Origin: Lachnospiraceae bacterium
GTDB taxonomy: Bacteria > Bacillota > Clostridia > Lachnospirales > Lachnospiraceae
Reading direction: 5' to 3'
Assembly (NCBI GenBank): GCA_017442865.1
Contig: JAFRXK010000013.1
Coordinates: 56,321-120,320, forward strand
Length of the DNA stretch: 64,000 nucleotides
Each line of letters opens with the position of its first letter. Positions within the stretch are counted from its first letter, which is position 1. The notes below the pieces were generated by a model. That model was not told the origin of the DNA. It saw only the letters and a list, made by a program, of their open reading frames with translations, and did no database searches. Positions 9,711-20,947 of the stretch are shown piece by piece. Position numbers and translations under genes: made by a program.

Positions 9711-10568
9711 CTACTCTATCGCCCCGGCGCCCGCAATTATCTCTGTAAGCTCCTGAGTAATTGCGCCCTGTCGTGCTCTGTTGTACTGAACCGTAAGCTT
9801 GCCTATCATCTCCTCGGCGTTGTTCGTTGCAGAGTCCATCGCCTGCATACGTGCGCCGTTTTCACTGGCAACCGCCTCGTTGAAGGCTCCGTAAATCATA
9901 CTGGTTATATAATTCGGAATAAGGAAGCCAAGCGCCTGTGTTTCGTCAGGCTCATAATTCATAGGAATATTATCAAGCTCAACATCCTCATTCAAGGCGT
10001 CCATATCCACCGGTAAAAGTCTCATAAGTGCCGGCTCATGCACTACAGTATTTACAAACGAAGTATATACAAGATATATCTCACCAATTGCACCGTCGTT
10101 ATATGCCTTTAACAGCTCGTCGCAGAGTACCTTTGCATCCTGATATACCGGGTTTTCAATACAATCCGAATAATCAATGACGTGCTTTACGCCCTTTCTT
10201 ATAAACGCATCCCTGCCCTTGCCTCCAACGGCATAGATTATATCATTTTCAGTATCAATACTGCTTCCCATAACAAGCTTCACAATATTTGAATTGTAGC
10301 CTCCGGCAAGTCCCCTGTTTGAGCTGACCGCAATTATAGCCTTTGTCCTGCTGTCATTTCCCACGATATATGGATGGTCAGTATTTACCGTCCTTGCAAG
10401 TATCGAGGAAATTGTCCTGTACATATGCTCAAAATATGGTTTTGTATTTTCAGCGCGTGATTTTGATTTCTGAAGCTTAACCGTCGCCACAAGCTTCATC
10501 GCATTCGTAATTTGCTGCGTGCTCTTAATGCTCTCGCGCCTGGTTTTTATCGCTCTCATCGTAGCCAT
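9711..10568 (-). CDS. atpG: F-type ATP synthase gamma subunit
   Basis: 285 residues, the central shaft of F1. The N-terminal helix carries MRAIKTRRESIKSTQQITNAMKLVA and the C-terminal helix carries ARMQAMDSATNNAEEMIGKL and LTVQYNRARQGAITQELTEIIAGA, both diagnostic. SNRGLAGGYNSNI is the conserved Rossmann-like segment. AGAGGGTG precedes the ATG. It follows atpA after 30 bp. Confidence 0.97.
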   Translation of the reverse strand: MATMRAIKTRRESIKSTQQITNAMKLVATVKLQKSKSRAENTKPYFEHMYRTISSILARTVNTDHPYIVGNDSRTKAIIAVSSNRGLAGGYNSNIVKLVMGSSIDTENDIIYAVGGKGRDAFIRKGVKHVIDYSDCIENPVYQDAKVLCDELLKAYNDGAIGEIYLVYTSFVNTVVHEPALMRLLPVDMDALNEDVELDNIPMNYEPDETQALGFLIPNYITSMIYGAFNEAVASENGARMQAMDSATNNAEEMIGKLTVQYNRARQGAITQELTEIIAGAGAIE

Positions 10569-10598
10569 AATGTCACCCTCTTTCCGGAAATCAAATCA

Positions 10599-12666
<2,068 letters not shown>

Positions 12667-12679
<13 letters not shown>

Positions 12680-13215
12680 GTTTCATCACCTATTTCATTT
12701 AATGTTTCGTCAAGAAGCGACTCCTGAATATCGGCAGTCATACCCTGTGACACAGCCTTTCCTGCCATAACCGAGGCTATCGAAATCATCTCTTTCTTTA
12801 TATCGTCAACAGCCTTCTTTCTGTCAAGCTCTATCTGGGCATTTGCTCGCGCAACTATCTTCTGCGCCTCGTCATTTGCACCGGCGATAATCTCGCTTTC
12901 TCTCTTAAGCGCTTTCTTTCTCGCGGCGCCAAGTATCTCGTCCGCCTCAATGTTGATATTCTTTACCTTCGCTTCGTAGTCCTCCTTCAAAAGCTTTGCC
13001 TGGTCTCTGTCGCTTTCCGCCGAGGCAACATCCTCTGCAATCTTTAAGCGTCTGCTCTCAAGCATCTTTTTTGCAGGATTAAATAAAAGATATGACAACA
13101 GGAAGAACAAAATGAATACATTGACACCGGTAATGATAATATCATGTATCAACTGAGGACTCAGCTCGATAAGATATTCCTTCACACCTGTCTGTGTTAA
13201 TAATAATCCTCCCAA
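12667..13215 (-). CDS. atpF: F-type ATP synthase b subunit
   Basis: 182 residues: one membrane span near residues 25-48 (IIITGVNVFILFFLLSYLLF) followed by FNPAKKMLESRR and a long charged coiled coil (EDVASAESDRDQAKLLKEDYEAK onward). This is the peripheral stalk. Only one b-type gene is present, so the enzyme should have a homodimeric stalk. Confidence 0.95.
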
Positions 13216-13253
13216 GGTCCGGCCTCCTTTCTATAATTTTTGAACCCGTAACC

Positions 13254-13547
<294 letters not shown>

Positions 13548-13652
13548 TCAAATTAAATTTGTTTTGATATCAGTTAATATATCCGGTATGTTATAAAACA
13601 AATACCTTAAGCTGCACATACCTCATGATAACGCACAGCCTTAATAACAATA

Positions 13653-14357
13653 CTACATTTTTTCATCCACATATGCCATGGTAAGCATACAGAATACATA
13701 TGTCTGGATACATCCTGAGAATACATCCAGATAGGCATGTAAAAATGCCGGAATACCGAGCTTTGTGAAAAGCCACGGCATAACCCCGTACCAAAGCGCC
13801 ATAATAAGCGTTCCCGCAAGCATATTTGCAAACAAACGCAGTGAAATGGATATCGGGTTTGCAATTTCACCTATAAGGTTAATCGGGAAGAAGAACGGTA
13901 CCGGTTCAAAAAGTCCCTTTACATGACCCAGCTTATTGGTCTTGATACCATTGTAATGAATCAGTCCGAAGGTAATAAGGCCCAACGCAAAGGTTACGCC
14001 GAAATCCGCCGTCGGAGACCTGAGTCCGAATAAGCCTCCCAGATTACACAAAAGAATAAATATAAATATAGTGCCGATATAGTTTACAAACTTCTTCGGC
14101 TGCTTCATATTCTCATGCACCAGCTTATCAACAAGCTCTGTAATAAGCTCCGTAACATTCTGAAGTCCCTTTGGAACCATCTGTGCATTTTTCATGCTGT
14201 GGCGTGCTATCAGTGCAATAGTTATTATCACAATATCTATGATAAGCATGCCTATATGTGTGGTCGTTATCCAGAATGTCTGTCCAAAAAGCTCATAGCT
14301 GAACAGACCCTTTATCATAATATCGGCCTGTCCTGAATCTAAAGCCAGCAATCCCAC
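13653..14357 (-). CDS. atpB: F-type ATP synthase a subunit
   Basis: 234 residues, the membrane stator channel. Conserved fourth-helix motif SISLRLFANMLAG holds the essential arginine, and the last helix is QTYVFCMLTMAYVDEKM. The order atpI-B-E-F-H-A-G-D-C is the standard bacterial one. A 147-bp gap with an A/T-rich inverted repeat (GATATCAAA...TTTGATATC near 13,540-13,575) separates it from atpE and may raise atpE expression. Confidence 0.95.
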   Translation of the reverse strand: MGLLALDSGQADIMIKGLFSYELFGQTFWITTTHIGMLIIDIVIITIALIARHSMKNAQMVPKGLQNVTELITELVDKLVHENMKQPKKFVNYIGTIFIFILLCNLGGLFGLRSPTADFGVTFALGLITFGLIHYNGIKTNKLGHVKGLFEPVPFFFPINLIGEIANPISISLRLFANMLAGTLIMALWYGVMPWLFTKLGIPAFLHAYLDVFSGCIQTYVFCMLTMAYVDEKM

Positions 14358-14384
14358 TTTATCACCCCTCTCTAAAGGTAAAAT

Positions 14385-14768
14385 TTATTTTTGAAATAAT
14401 TTTTCTATAAACGGCTGCAGATAAGCGGCAGCCTTTAATCCAAACATGCCAAGCACGACAAATACCAGATTAAAATAACCGCTGAAAAATGCCGCCAGCA
14501 TAACAGCCGCAATAACAACAGCCCTTATTATAAATGTCCTGACCGTATTTTTCTTTGCCGCTTCCTCGTCTGCCATGTCTAATGAATTCTCAAGCGCAAC
14601 GCTCATGTGGATGAACGAAGCCACGCCTATTGTGCATCCGAGTAAAAAGCCCAGCATCGCTTTGACATTCACGCCCATAAAAATGTATATCAGCAGCTCT
14701 CCGATAATGCACCAGAGCGCAATTAACAGAGAAACACCGAGTACTACCTTTTTAGTATGGTCATACAT
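14385..14768 (-). CDS. atpI: ATP synthase subunit I family protein
   Basis: 127 residues with four membrane segments (VVLGVSLLIALWCIIGELLI, MLGFLLGCTIGVASFIHMSVAL, two more at the end). AtpI-type proteins assist c-ring assembly and precede atpB. The start at 14768 is taken because GGAGG lies 9 nt upstream; the preceding gene's stop overlaps it by 8 bp. LGCTIGVASFIHMSVALE matches the family pattern seen in clostridial atp operons. Confidence 0.8.
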   Translation of the reverse strand: MYDHTKKVVLGVSLLIALWCIIGELLIYIFMGVNVKAMLGFLLGCTIGVASFIHMSVALENSLDMADEEAAKKNTVRTFIIRAVVIAAVMLAAFFSGYFNLVFVVLGMFGLKAAAYLQPFIEKLFQK

Positions 14769-14994
14769 CCTTCTCATCCTCCATGGACTTAATGGCATGC
14801 TTTACAAGCACATAACCATTTCTTGCTCCGGCGAGCACGCCTATAAGCAGAAGCGGCAATGTGAAGGATTTTCCATACCTGCTGTCTATAAAGACTCCTA
14901 TCGCAACCAGCAGAAATATCGGCGTCAAAACCGAGAAGCCTATCTGCATTACCAGCATAAAAGCCTTTGCGATTTTTTTCATATCATTATCCAT
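14761..14994 (-). CDS. atpZ: AtpZ/AtpI-type small membrane protein
   Basis: 77 residues, two membrane segments: FMLVMQIGFSVLTPIFLLVAIGVFID and LPLLLIGVLAGARNGYVLV. The GxxxD at the end of helix one and the GxxxGxxxxYxL-like spacing in helix two are typical of AtpZ, which heads many ATP synthase operons and has been linked to Mg2+/Ca2+ handling or rotor assembly. First gene of the atp set. Confidence 0.82.
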   Translation of the reverse strand: MDNDMKKIAKAFMLVMQIGFSVLTPIFLLVAIGVFIDSRYGKSFTLPLLLIGVLAGARNGYVLVKHAIKSMEDEKDV

Positions 14995-15013
14995 ACAATC
15001 ACACTCTCTAACA

Positions 15014-15127
15014 AAAGCTCCGGATTAACAATTCCACAAAACCCGGCAATTAAAGCTCCGGATTAACAATTCCACAAAACCCGGCAATTAAAGCTTCAGA
15101 TTAATAATTCTGCCCGAAAACTCATAT
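15014..15127 (-). repeat. Three-copy 38-bp tandem repeat at the end of the dCMP deaminase gene
   Basis: Two identical 38-nt units (15014-15051 and 15052-15089) lie directly downstream of the deaminase gene. A third, diverged copy (15090-15127) is its last 12 codons and stop. The repeats fill the gap to atpZ. Confidence 0.85.
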
Positions 15128-15576
15128 TGCCTAAACTCTACGCCCGACGCAGTAAGCATACGCTTTGAAGCCCTAACCGCCGATGTATCAGAATACTTAT
15201 CCTCTGCATATATAAGTGTTTTTATTCCGCTCTGAATGATTGCCTTCGCGCACTCATTGCATGGGAATAATGTAACATAGATTTTGCTTCCCTCAAGGCT
15301 TCCGCCGCGGTAATTCAAAATTGCATTGAGCTCACTATGGGTTGAATAATAATATTTTGCATCATAAGGATCCTCGCTATCCCTGTTCCACGGAAAATCA
15401 TCATCCGAGCAGCCGATAGGAAAGCCATTGTAACCCATTGATAATATCTTGTTATCCTGGCTGACTATGCAGGCGCCGACCTGTGTGTTCGGGTCCTTTG
15501 AACGAAGCGCCGACAACATGGCAACACCCATAAAATACTCATCCCACGAAATATAATCTTCTCTCTTCTCTCCCAT
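15088..15576 (-). CDS. dCMP/deoxycytidylate deaminase
   Basis: 162 residues of the cytidine deaminase fold. Zinc and catalytic residues are seen in HSELNAIL (His and Glu) and PCNECAKAI (two Cys). DPNTQVGACIV and MGYNGFPIGCSDDDFPW are the dCMP deaminase signatures. It converts dCMP to dUMP for thymidylate synthesis; ComEB is the Bacillus relative. It lies 11 bp after rpiB, probably in the same transcript as tsaC. Confidence 0.92.
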   Translation of the reverse strand: MGEKREDYISWDEYFMGVAMLSALRSKDPNTQVGACIVSQDNKILSMGYNGFPIGCSDDDFPWNRDSEDPYDAKYYYSTHSELNAILNYRGGSLEGSKIYVTLFPCNECAKAIIQSGIKTLIYAEDKYSDTSAVRASKRMLTASGVEFRQYEFSGRIINLKL

Positions 15577-15587
15577 AGCGCGCCTCT

Positions 15588-16013
15588 TTATTCTATCATG
15601 CTGATTCTTCTTATATGACGCTCATCATTTGAAAACGGTGTGTTAAGGAAGGTATCAACTATCTTGACAGCAAGTCCCGGGCCTACAACTCTGCCTCCCA
15701 TTGCAAGAATATTTGCATCATTGTGCTGTCTTGTAGCCTCTGCACTAAAGCAGTCCGTGCAAAGCGCACATCTGATGCCCTTTACCTTGTTTGCAGCAAT
15801 CGAAATACCTATTCCTGTTCCGCAGATAAGTATACCCTTGTCGCACTCTCCGTCTGCAACTGCATGTGCGACAGCCTTTGCATATACCGGATAATCTACA
15901 GATGACTCGTCATAGCATCCGAAATTCTTATATTCTATATTGTTCTTTTCGAGGTATGCTATTACCTCCTTCATAAGCGAAAAACCGCCGTGGTCACAAC
16001 CTAATGCTATCAT
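15588..16013 (-). CDS. rpiB: Ribose-5-phosphate isomerase B
   Basis: 141 residues, RpiB/LacAB fold. Seen are GCDHGGF (start), the catalytic cysteine region GILICGTGIGISIAANK, and HNDANILAMGGRVVG. It interconverts ribose-5-phosphate and ribulose-5-phosphate. The start overlaps the tsaC stop (ATGA). Confidence 0.95.
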   Translation of the reverse strand: MIALGCDHGGFSLMKEVIAYLEKNNIEYKNFGCYDESSVDYPVYAKAVAHAVADGECDKGILICGTGIGISIAANKVKGIRCALCTDCFSAEATRQHNDANILAMGGRVVGPGLAVKIVDTFLNTPFSNDERHIRRISMIE

Positions 16014-17626
16014 TGCTCTACCTCCTTAAAAATAATCTGTGCAGCAAGCTTTGTAAGCAGATCCATGTACTCATAAAAGGCTCCGTAATCTGCAAGACTT
16101 CCTCCTGCCGGGAGCGTAATATCACCGGATGAGCCTACAAATTCCCTGATTGTAAATATATCTGCAGCATCCGGATATCTCTCCTTTAGCTGATTTCTCT
16201 GGGCTTCTGTCATGGTAAGCACCAGAGGATGTCCCTCCATGTCCTTATCTGTCAGTCCCTCGGATTCAGTACTCTCCATAACCAGATTTCTTGCCTTTAA
16301 TACCGCAACAGCCTTTGGGTTTACCGGCTCCGGAAACAGCACAACCATGCCCCTTGAGCAAACCCTGAGGCTTCCATCTTTTAACACGCTTCTGAATATC
16401 GTCTCTGCAATCTTGCTTGCACAGGTATTATCCGAGCACACAAACATAACCTTATTCGAAGCGCCTATCGAAAACTCAATATCATTATCGGCTATATCGT
16501 ATTCAAAATCATCCTCGTCGTCCTCCGGCAAATCAACCGCCGTCGTCACGCCGCTTTTCTTTCTCCTGAATATTCCCGCATCTATAACCTTGTGTCCTGC
16601 TGCCTTGAGCAGACGGTTCATAATAGCCTGTCCGAGATTTCCGCCGTCAAAGGCTTCTGAATATATAACATCAACGTCTGTATTGTCAAATTCTCTGAGT
16701 ATTCTGTAGAGGTTGTGGGCAATCTCTCCCTCTGCATCTCTTGCACCGATACACTTCTTAATTCCTGAAGTATATTTATTAATTGTATCTCCGGTGCAGA
16801 TTATGCCAACCTTCTTGCCCCTTGCCTCCTCACGTCTTACAAGAGTATTGATTCTGTTAATAACCTTCTGCGTATCTCCGCGCACTATCGTAAGGTCAGC
16901 CTTTGGAGCATAATGCCTGTACTTCATGCCCGGAGCCTTCGGATGCGCCCCCGGCTCCATCGCCGACACGCTTGCCTTGTCAACCGCAACCTCGCCGAGC
17001 ATCTTCTCAAGCATCTCCTGATTTATATACCCCGGTCTTAGTATCGTAGGTATGTCTCCGGTTACATCTATAATAGTCGATTCAAGACCTATGCCTACAT
17101 CCCCGCCGTCTATAATCATGTCTATCTTACCGTAAAGGTCCTCGTATACATGCTCTGCACACGTAGGGCTCGGTCTTCCTGAAGAGTTTGCACTCGGTGC
17201 GGCAATCGGAAGCCCCGAAGCTTCAATAAGTGCAAGTGCAACAGGGTGTCCCGGCATTCTTACCGCAACCGTATCAAGTCCTCCGGTGGTCTCCTTTGGA
17301 ACAATATCTTTTTTGTTCATAATAAGGGTCATCGGTCCCGGCCAGAAAGCATCCATAAGCTTATATGCAATTTCAGGAACATCCTTTACCAGCACCTTAA
17401 GCTGGTCTGTTGACGAAATGTGCAGTATCAAAGGGTTATCCGACGGACGCCCCTTTGCTTCATATATCTTTGCAGAAACAAGAGACGACAAACCATTTCC
17501 CCCAAGGCCATAGACAGTCTCTGTAGGGAACGCCACCAGGCCGCCGGCTTTAATAATGCCCGCAGCCTTTTCAATCAGCGCTTTATCTTTTTCAATATCA
17601 TCAATCTTAATAATCTCTGTCTCCAT
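16010..17626 (-). CDS. tsaC: Threonylcarbamoyl-AMP synthase (Sua5/YrdC) fused to a degenerate low-molecular-weight phosphatase-like domain
   Basis: 538 residues in three parts. The YrdC domain (about 15-205) has GLVAFPTETVYGLG, KGRPSDNPL and PSANSSGRPSPT, the ATP/threonine site for making the t6A37 precursor of tRNAs. The Sua5 domain (about 235-345) follows. After an acidic linker (DLPEDDEDDFEYD) comes an LMW protein-tyrosine-phosphatase/arsenate-reductase-like domain (about 392-538) starting VMFVCSDNTCASKIAE. Its P-loop should read C-x5-R-S, but the Arg position is Ala and the Cys-Ser-Asp-Asn-Thr-Cys order is altered, so phosphatase activity is unlikely. First gene of the tsaC-rpiB-deaminase run. 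Confidence 0.9.
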   Translation of the reverse strand: METEIIKIDDIEKDKALIEKAAGIIKAGGLVAFPTETVYGLGGNGLSSLVSAKIYEAKGRPSDNPLILHISSTDQLKVLVKDVPEIAYKLMDAFWPGPMTLIMNKKDIVPKETTGGLDTVAVRMPGHPVALALIEASGLPIAAPSANSSGRPSPTCAEHVYEDLYGKIDMIIDGGDVGIGLESTIIDVTGDIPTILRPGYINQEMLEKMLGEVAVDKASVSAMEPGAHPKAPGMKYRHYAPKADLTIVRGDTQKVINRINTLVRREEARGKKVGIICTGDTINKYTSGIKKCIGARDAEGEIAHNLYRILREFDNTDVDVIYSEAFDGGNLGQAIMNRLLKAAGHKVIDAGIFRRKKSGVTTAVDLPEDDEDDFEYDIADNDIEFSIGASNKVMFVCSDNTCASKIAETIFRSVLKDGSLRVCSRGMVVLFPEPVNPKAVAVLKARNLVMESTESEGLTDKDMEGHPLVLTMTEAQRNQLKERYPDAADIFTIREFVGSSGDITLPAGGSLADYGAFYEYMDLLTKLAAQIIFKEVEQ

Positions 17627-17770
17627 ATTAAATCCGTTCCGTTACCTGTATTATGCGTTGTTCTTTATAATACCACATATTATTGATTTTGAAAACTAAT
17701 TTTATCGTATATATGCATAAAACACGCATTTTGTATATGTAAAAAATGATTACTGTATATTGCAAAAAAA

Positions 17771-18622
17771 TTATTTACGTATAAAAAGAATGCCCAGGGT
17801 CTTTGGTCCGCAGTGGCTTGAAATAACACTTCCTGCCCTTGTAACAAATATTTCGTCAAAATAATTTAAGTCCTTTACAAATTTCCTTACACTGTTAATA
17901 ATATCGTCATCGCAGCCTGAATGCGTAATAAATACCATTGAGGAAAGTGCGCCAAGCATCTCCTCTTCCCTGTCGGCAGCGTACTTTAAAATCACAGAAT
18001 CCTGCCTGCCGCGGTATTTCTTACCGACCTCCATGCTTCCGTTCTCAACATATATTTCCGGCTTAAGCTTAAGAGTATTCGCAACAAGCTTTGCCGCTCC
18101 CGAACACCTGCCGCCACGGTGGATATATGTAAGCGTATCAACCACAAAGCTTGCACTTACCTTTTCCCTGAGCTGCTCTATCTCCGCAACTATCTCCTCT
18201 GCCGACTTGCCCTGCGCAGCAAGTCTTGCAGCGCTTATAACCAGCAGACCGATGCCTGTTGAAAGGTTCTTTGAATCAATAACGAACAGCCTTGCATTTT
18301 CAAGCTCCTCGCCTGCAAGTCTTACAGTATTGCAGGTTACCGACATCTTCTCCGAAATGCCTATATACACAATGTCCGTATCCTTCTTATCAAATTCCTT
18401 AAGAATATTTAATATCGATTCAATGGACGGAGATGCAGTCTTAGGCGTAAGCTTATGCTCATCCGACCATGCATAAATGTCATCCGGGAATATATCTACG
18501 CCATCAGAATATGGCACATCACCAAGATTTATCGTAAGTGGTATAATGTTAACAGAGAATCTTTTAAGCAGCTCATCTGACAAGTCACAGGTACTGTCTG
18601 CAAATATTTTAACCGTTCTCAT
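17771..18622 (-). CDS. DegV family fatty-acid-binding protein
   Basis: 283 residues. N-terminal IFADSTCDLSDEL with the DxxxDL pattern, the TASPS loop that contacts the fatty acid carboxylate, and FVVDTLTYIHRGGRCSG followed by THSGCDD and SSHCGPKTLGI are typical. DegV proteins are the FakB lipid carriers of the FakAB fatty-acid kinase; no fakA is in view. The start at 18622 follows GGAGG at the right spacing; upstream codons are non-family sequence. Confidence 0.9.
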   Translation of the reverse strand: MRTVKIFADSTCDLSDELLKRFSVNIIPLTINLGDVPYSDGVDIFPDDIYAWSDEHKLTPKTASPSIESILNILKEFDKKDTDIVYIGISEKMSVTCNTVRLAGEELENARLFVIDSKNLSTGIGLLVISAARLAAQGKSAEEIVAEIEQLREKVSASFVVDTLTYIHRGGRCSGAAKLVANTLKLKPEIYVENGSMEVGKKYRGRQDSVILKYAADREEEMLGALSSMVFITHSGCDDDIINSVRKFVKDLNYFDEIFVTRAGSVISSHCGPKTLGILFIRK

Positions 18623-18757
18623 ATGCAACCTCCAATTATAATATCGAAAGCAAACCATTCATTCATTTAAGTATAATAATAAAATCTTAATAAAACAAGT
18701 ATACGTTTTATATTGTAATATACTTTTAGCATTTTATGTTGTGAAATTTAATCATTT

Positions 18758-19498
18758 TTATTGTTTTTTATCTAAATATGCCACTATGCCGGCAGAAACC
18801 GCCTCTGCAATTCTCTGCTGGTATTCATCTGTAATAAGCAGCGCCGCTTCTTCATGATTTGAGAGGAAACCGCACTCCACGATAACGATAGGACATTTTA
18901 CATTTAAAAGCAGATAATACTCCTTGTTACCCTTTACCGGTCTTATTTTTTTGCAAATCTGCGACAGCTCAAGCTGGATGTCCTGTGCAAGCTTTTCTCC
19001 CTCTTCCGAAGCAGCATAATAAAACACCTGCCCTCCGCTTACCGAAGCGTCGCTGTAGCTGTTCTGATGAATACTGACTGCAATATCACTGCCCCAGCCG
19101 TCAATCAGGCTGCATCTTTTTCCGAGGTCAGAGACCTTCTTATTTTTATCGGAATCATTATATAGTCCTTTATCCTCCTCCCTCGTCAAATATACCTTTA
19201 TATTATTCTTTTCAAGGATAACCTTTACTTTCTGCGCAATAGCAAGATTTATATCCTTTTCAAGGCTGTCGTTTACCCCGACCTTTCCGGGGTCGATTCC
19301 ACCGTGTCCGGCGTCAATCGTGACTACAAGTTCATTATCATCCGCAGACGTTTGTACAGCAGCCTCCTCCTGCCTGATTTTCGTCGAAATTGCCTCAGTA
19401 TTTCCCGCCATAAACGTTACCACAATAATCATAAGTGCCCCAAGTATCAGCTCAATGCTTCTTTCATTAATTATTTTATTAATATCCGGCTTCTTCAA
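18758..19498 (-). CDS. N-acetylmuramoyl-L-alanine amidase, CwlD-like
   Basis: 246 residues: short cytoplasmic N-terminus, one membrane/signal segment (LILGALMIIVVTFMAG) and an Amidase_3 domain. Zinc ligands are seen in DAGHGGIDPG (His), LEKDINL (Glu) and SIHQNS (His), and the catalytic Glu in VECGFLSN. Length and single anchor match CwlD, which acts on spore cortex muramic lactam formation, but a vegetative role is possible. The start codon is TTG with AGGA upstream. Confidence 0.9.
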   Translation of the reverse strand: MKKPDINKIINERSIELILGALMIIVVTFMAGNTEAISTKIRQEEAAVQTSADDNELVVTIDAGHGGIDPGKVGVNDSLEKDINLAIAQKVKVILEKNNIKVYLTREEDKGLYNDSDKNKKVSDLGKRCSLIDGWGSDIAVSIHQNSYSDASVSGGQVFYYAASEEGEKLAQDIQLELSQICKKIRPVKGNKEYYLLLNVKCPIVIVECGFLSNHEEAALLITDEYQQRIAEAVSAGIVAYLDKKQ

Positions 19499-19638
19499 TT
19501 TAAAAAGGTCCTAACCACATATATTTATTTAAATATATGCAGCTAAGACCTCTTTAATTATTTATGTTATCATGTCGTATTCAAAAGATATTTTTACTTT
19601 ACACAATCCCCGCCCGTTTAAACGCCTTCCGCTTTTCA

Positions 19639-19944
19639 TCATATATTTCTCCAGAATTCTTCATGTGCCATTAAAAAATCGACAAACGCCATACACATTG
19701 AAAAACCTACGGTCATAAATATAATAAGCACTGCCGCGAAATCATACTTAAAAACAGTATCTTCTTTCTTCCGGAACAACGAAAACAGGATTTCTGCTCC
19801 AAGCAGTATAAGTACACACGGCCAGAAACCAAATATCACTTCATAGCTGAGCGCAGGAACAAACATGCGGACAATAAACAGTATTCCCGCAATTACAAGC
19901 ACGCTTCCCAGCGTAAATGTTCCGACTCTTCTTATTTTAGTCAT
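19639..19944 (-). CDS. Small membrane protein, LiaF-TM-like, last gene of the ECF sigma operon
   Basis: 101 residues with three hydrophobic segments (TLGSVLVIAGILFIVRMF, VIFGFWPCVLILLGAEILFSL, FAAVLIIFMTVGFSMCMAF). The pattern GFWPCVLILLGAEIL resembles the LiaI/LiaF transmembrane region of envelope stress regulators. It overlaps the preceding gene by 4 bp (ATGA), so it is made with the sigma and anti-sigma factors. No enzymatic motif. Confidence 0.7.
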   Translation of the reverse strand: MTKIRRVGTFTLGSVLVIAGILFIVRMFVPALSYEVIFGFWPCVLILLGAEILFSLFRKKEDTVFKYDFAAVLIIFMTVGFSMCMAFVDFLMAHEEFWRNI

Positions 19945-20468
19945 AAGTCCGCCTCCTTACTATCAAGGGCCTTCTTTTTGCCTGCAATCAGCCTGATGCC
20001 GATAACAATAATAAGCACCGCAAATATAATCTGATAGAAATTATCCATCCAGTAATAAATTCCATTGCCAAACAGTTCGAATAAATATTCTTCTGCAAAT
20101 TTTAAAATATTTTTTATCAGTATTACCGCTCCCAAAACGATCAGCACAACCGCTGCAACCTTTCCGTTTCCTGATTTCTTCACTAATCCCTTCTCCATAT
20201 AATCTGACCACAAATAGTCATCATCAAGGCGTACAAATTCTTCCTGCGGCATTGAATTCTTATTTAATGAATCAAAGAAGCTGTAAAACCACAGCACCGG
20301 CAATACAAAAAGCATAATATCAAGCCTCATCCATCCCGCTATTGCTATAATTGCAAAGAACAAGGTCATAATGCTTATTCCCTGCTTAACAAATCCTAAG
20401 TACATATGACCTGCACCCGGAAGGCATGACAATATAAAATTTAAAAACTTATTTTTCTGTCTTCTCAT
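19941..20468 (-). CDS. Membrane protein of the ECF sigma operon
   Basis: 175 residues. It begins with a TM2-like element (LSCLPGAGHMYLGFVKQGISIM, GxGHxYLG), then membrane segments (LFFAIIAIAGWM, LFVLPVLWFYSFFD) and after a soluble stretch two more (VVLIVLGAVILI, IIFAVLIIVIGIRLI) similar to LiaF-type ends. The start at 20468 (AAAGGAAA upstream) overlaps the anti-sigma gene by 20 bp. It probably senses or responds to envelope state; function not known. Confidence 0.75.
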   Translation of the reverse strand: MRRQKNKFLNFILSCLPGAGHMYLGFVKQGISIMTLFFAIIAIAGWMRLDIMLFVLPVLWFYSFFDSLNKNSMPQEEFVRLDDDYLWSDYMEKGLVKKSGNGKVAAVVLIVLGAVILIKNILKFAEEYLFELFGNGIYYWMDNFYQIIFAVLIIVIGIRLIAGKKKALDSKEADL

Positions 20469-20943
20469 TGTTATTTTCCTTTCCATTTCTGTCAAAAATA
20501 TTATTATCACTTAAATAATCACAAAAACTGCTTAAATGTCCTCCCAGCTTTTCTGTTGTGTCCTTTATCATATCTGACACAGCCGGATTATCATTTTTAT
20601 TTATTTCGTAATCATAAGTGCCGCTAAAAATTGATGCATCCTTAATGCCTGAAAGATTACCGAGAGCAAGAATAAGCAATGCAAAGCACATCGCAAAGCC
20701 GACTCTTGCGCAATAAAACGCAAATTCAAATTTCCCTGACAGCACCCTTGTGTATGAATACTTTGCCGTCTCCTTCAAAATCATATCATTAAGATAAGGC
20801 ATCGGCTGAACCGACATCTGTATTGGCAGAGCCTCTGCAAGTCTTTCGGCGCAGTAATCACACTCTGCGCAATGCTTTAAAATATACTCTTTGTCAGTAC
20901 CTTTTTCATAAAAGCCCTTAAAGCTTTCATCACTGATATGCAT
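20449..20943 (-). CDS. Anti-sigma factor-like zinc-finger membrane protein
   Basis: 164 residues. HCAECDYCAERL near residue 25 fits the His-x3-Cys-x2-Cys zinc site of ZAS-type anti-sigma factors. A single membrane segment follows (RVGFAMCFALLILALGN), then an outer tail. It starts 4 nt after the sigma gene, so it should hold that sigma factor at the membrane until an envelope signal frees it. Confidence 0.8.
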   Translation of the reverse strand: MHISDESFKGFYEKGTDKEYILKHCAECDYCAERLAEALPIQMSVQPMPYLNDMILKETAKYSYTRVLSGKFEFAFYCARVGFAMCFALLILALGNLSGIKDASIFSGTYDYEINKNDNPAVSDMIKDTTEKLGGHLSSFCDYLSDNNIFDRNGKENNNEKTEK

Positions 20944-20947
20944 TTAC

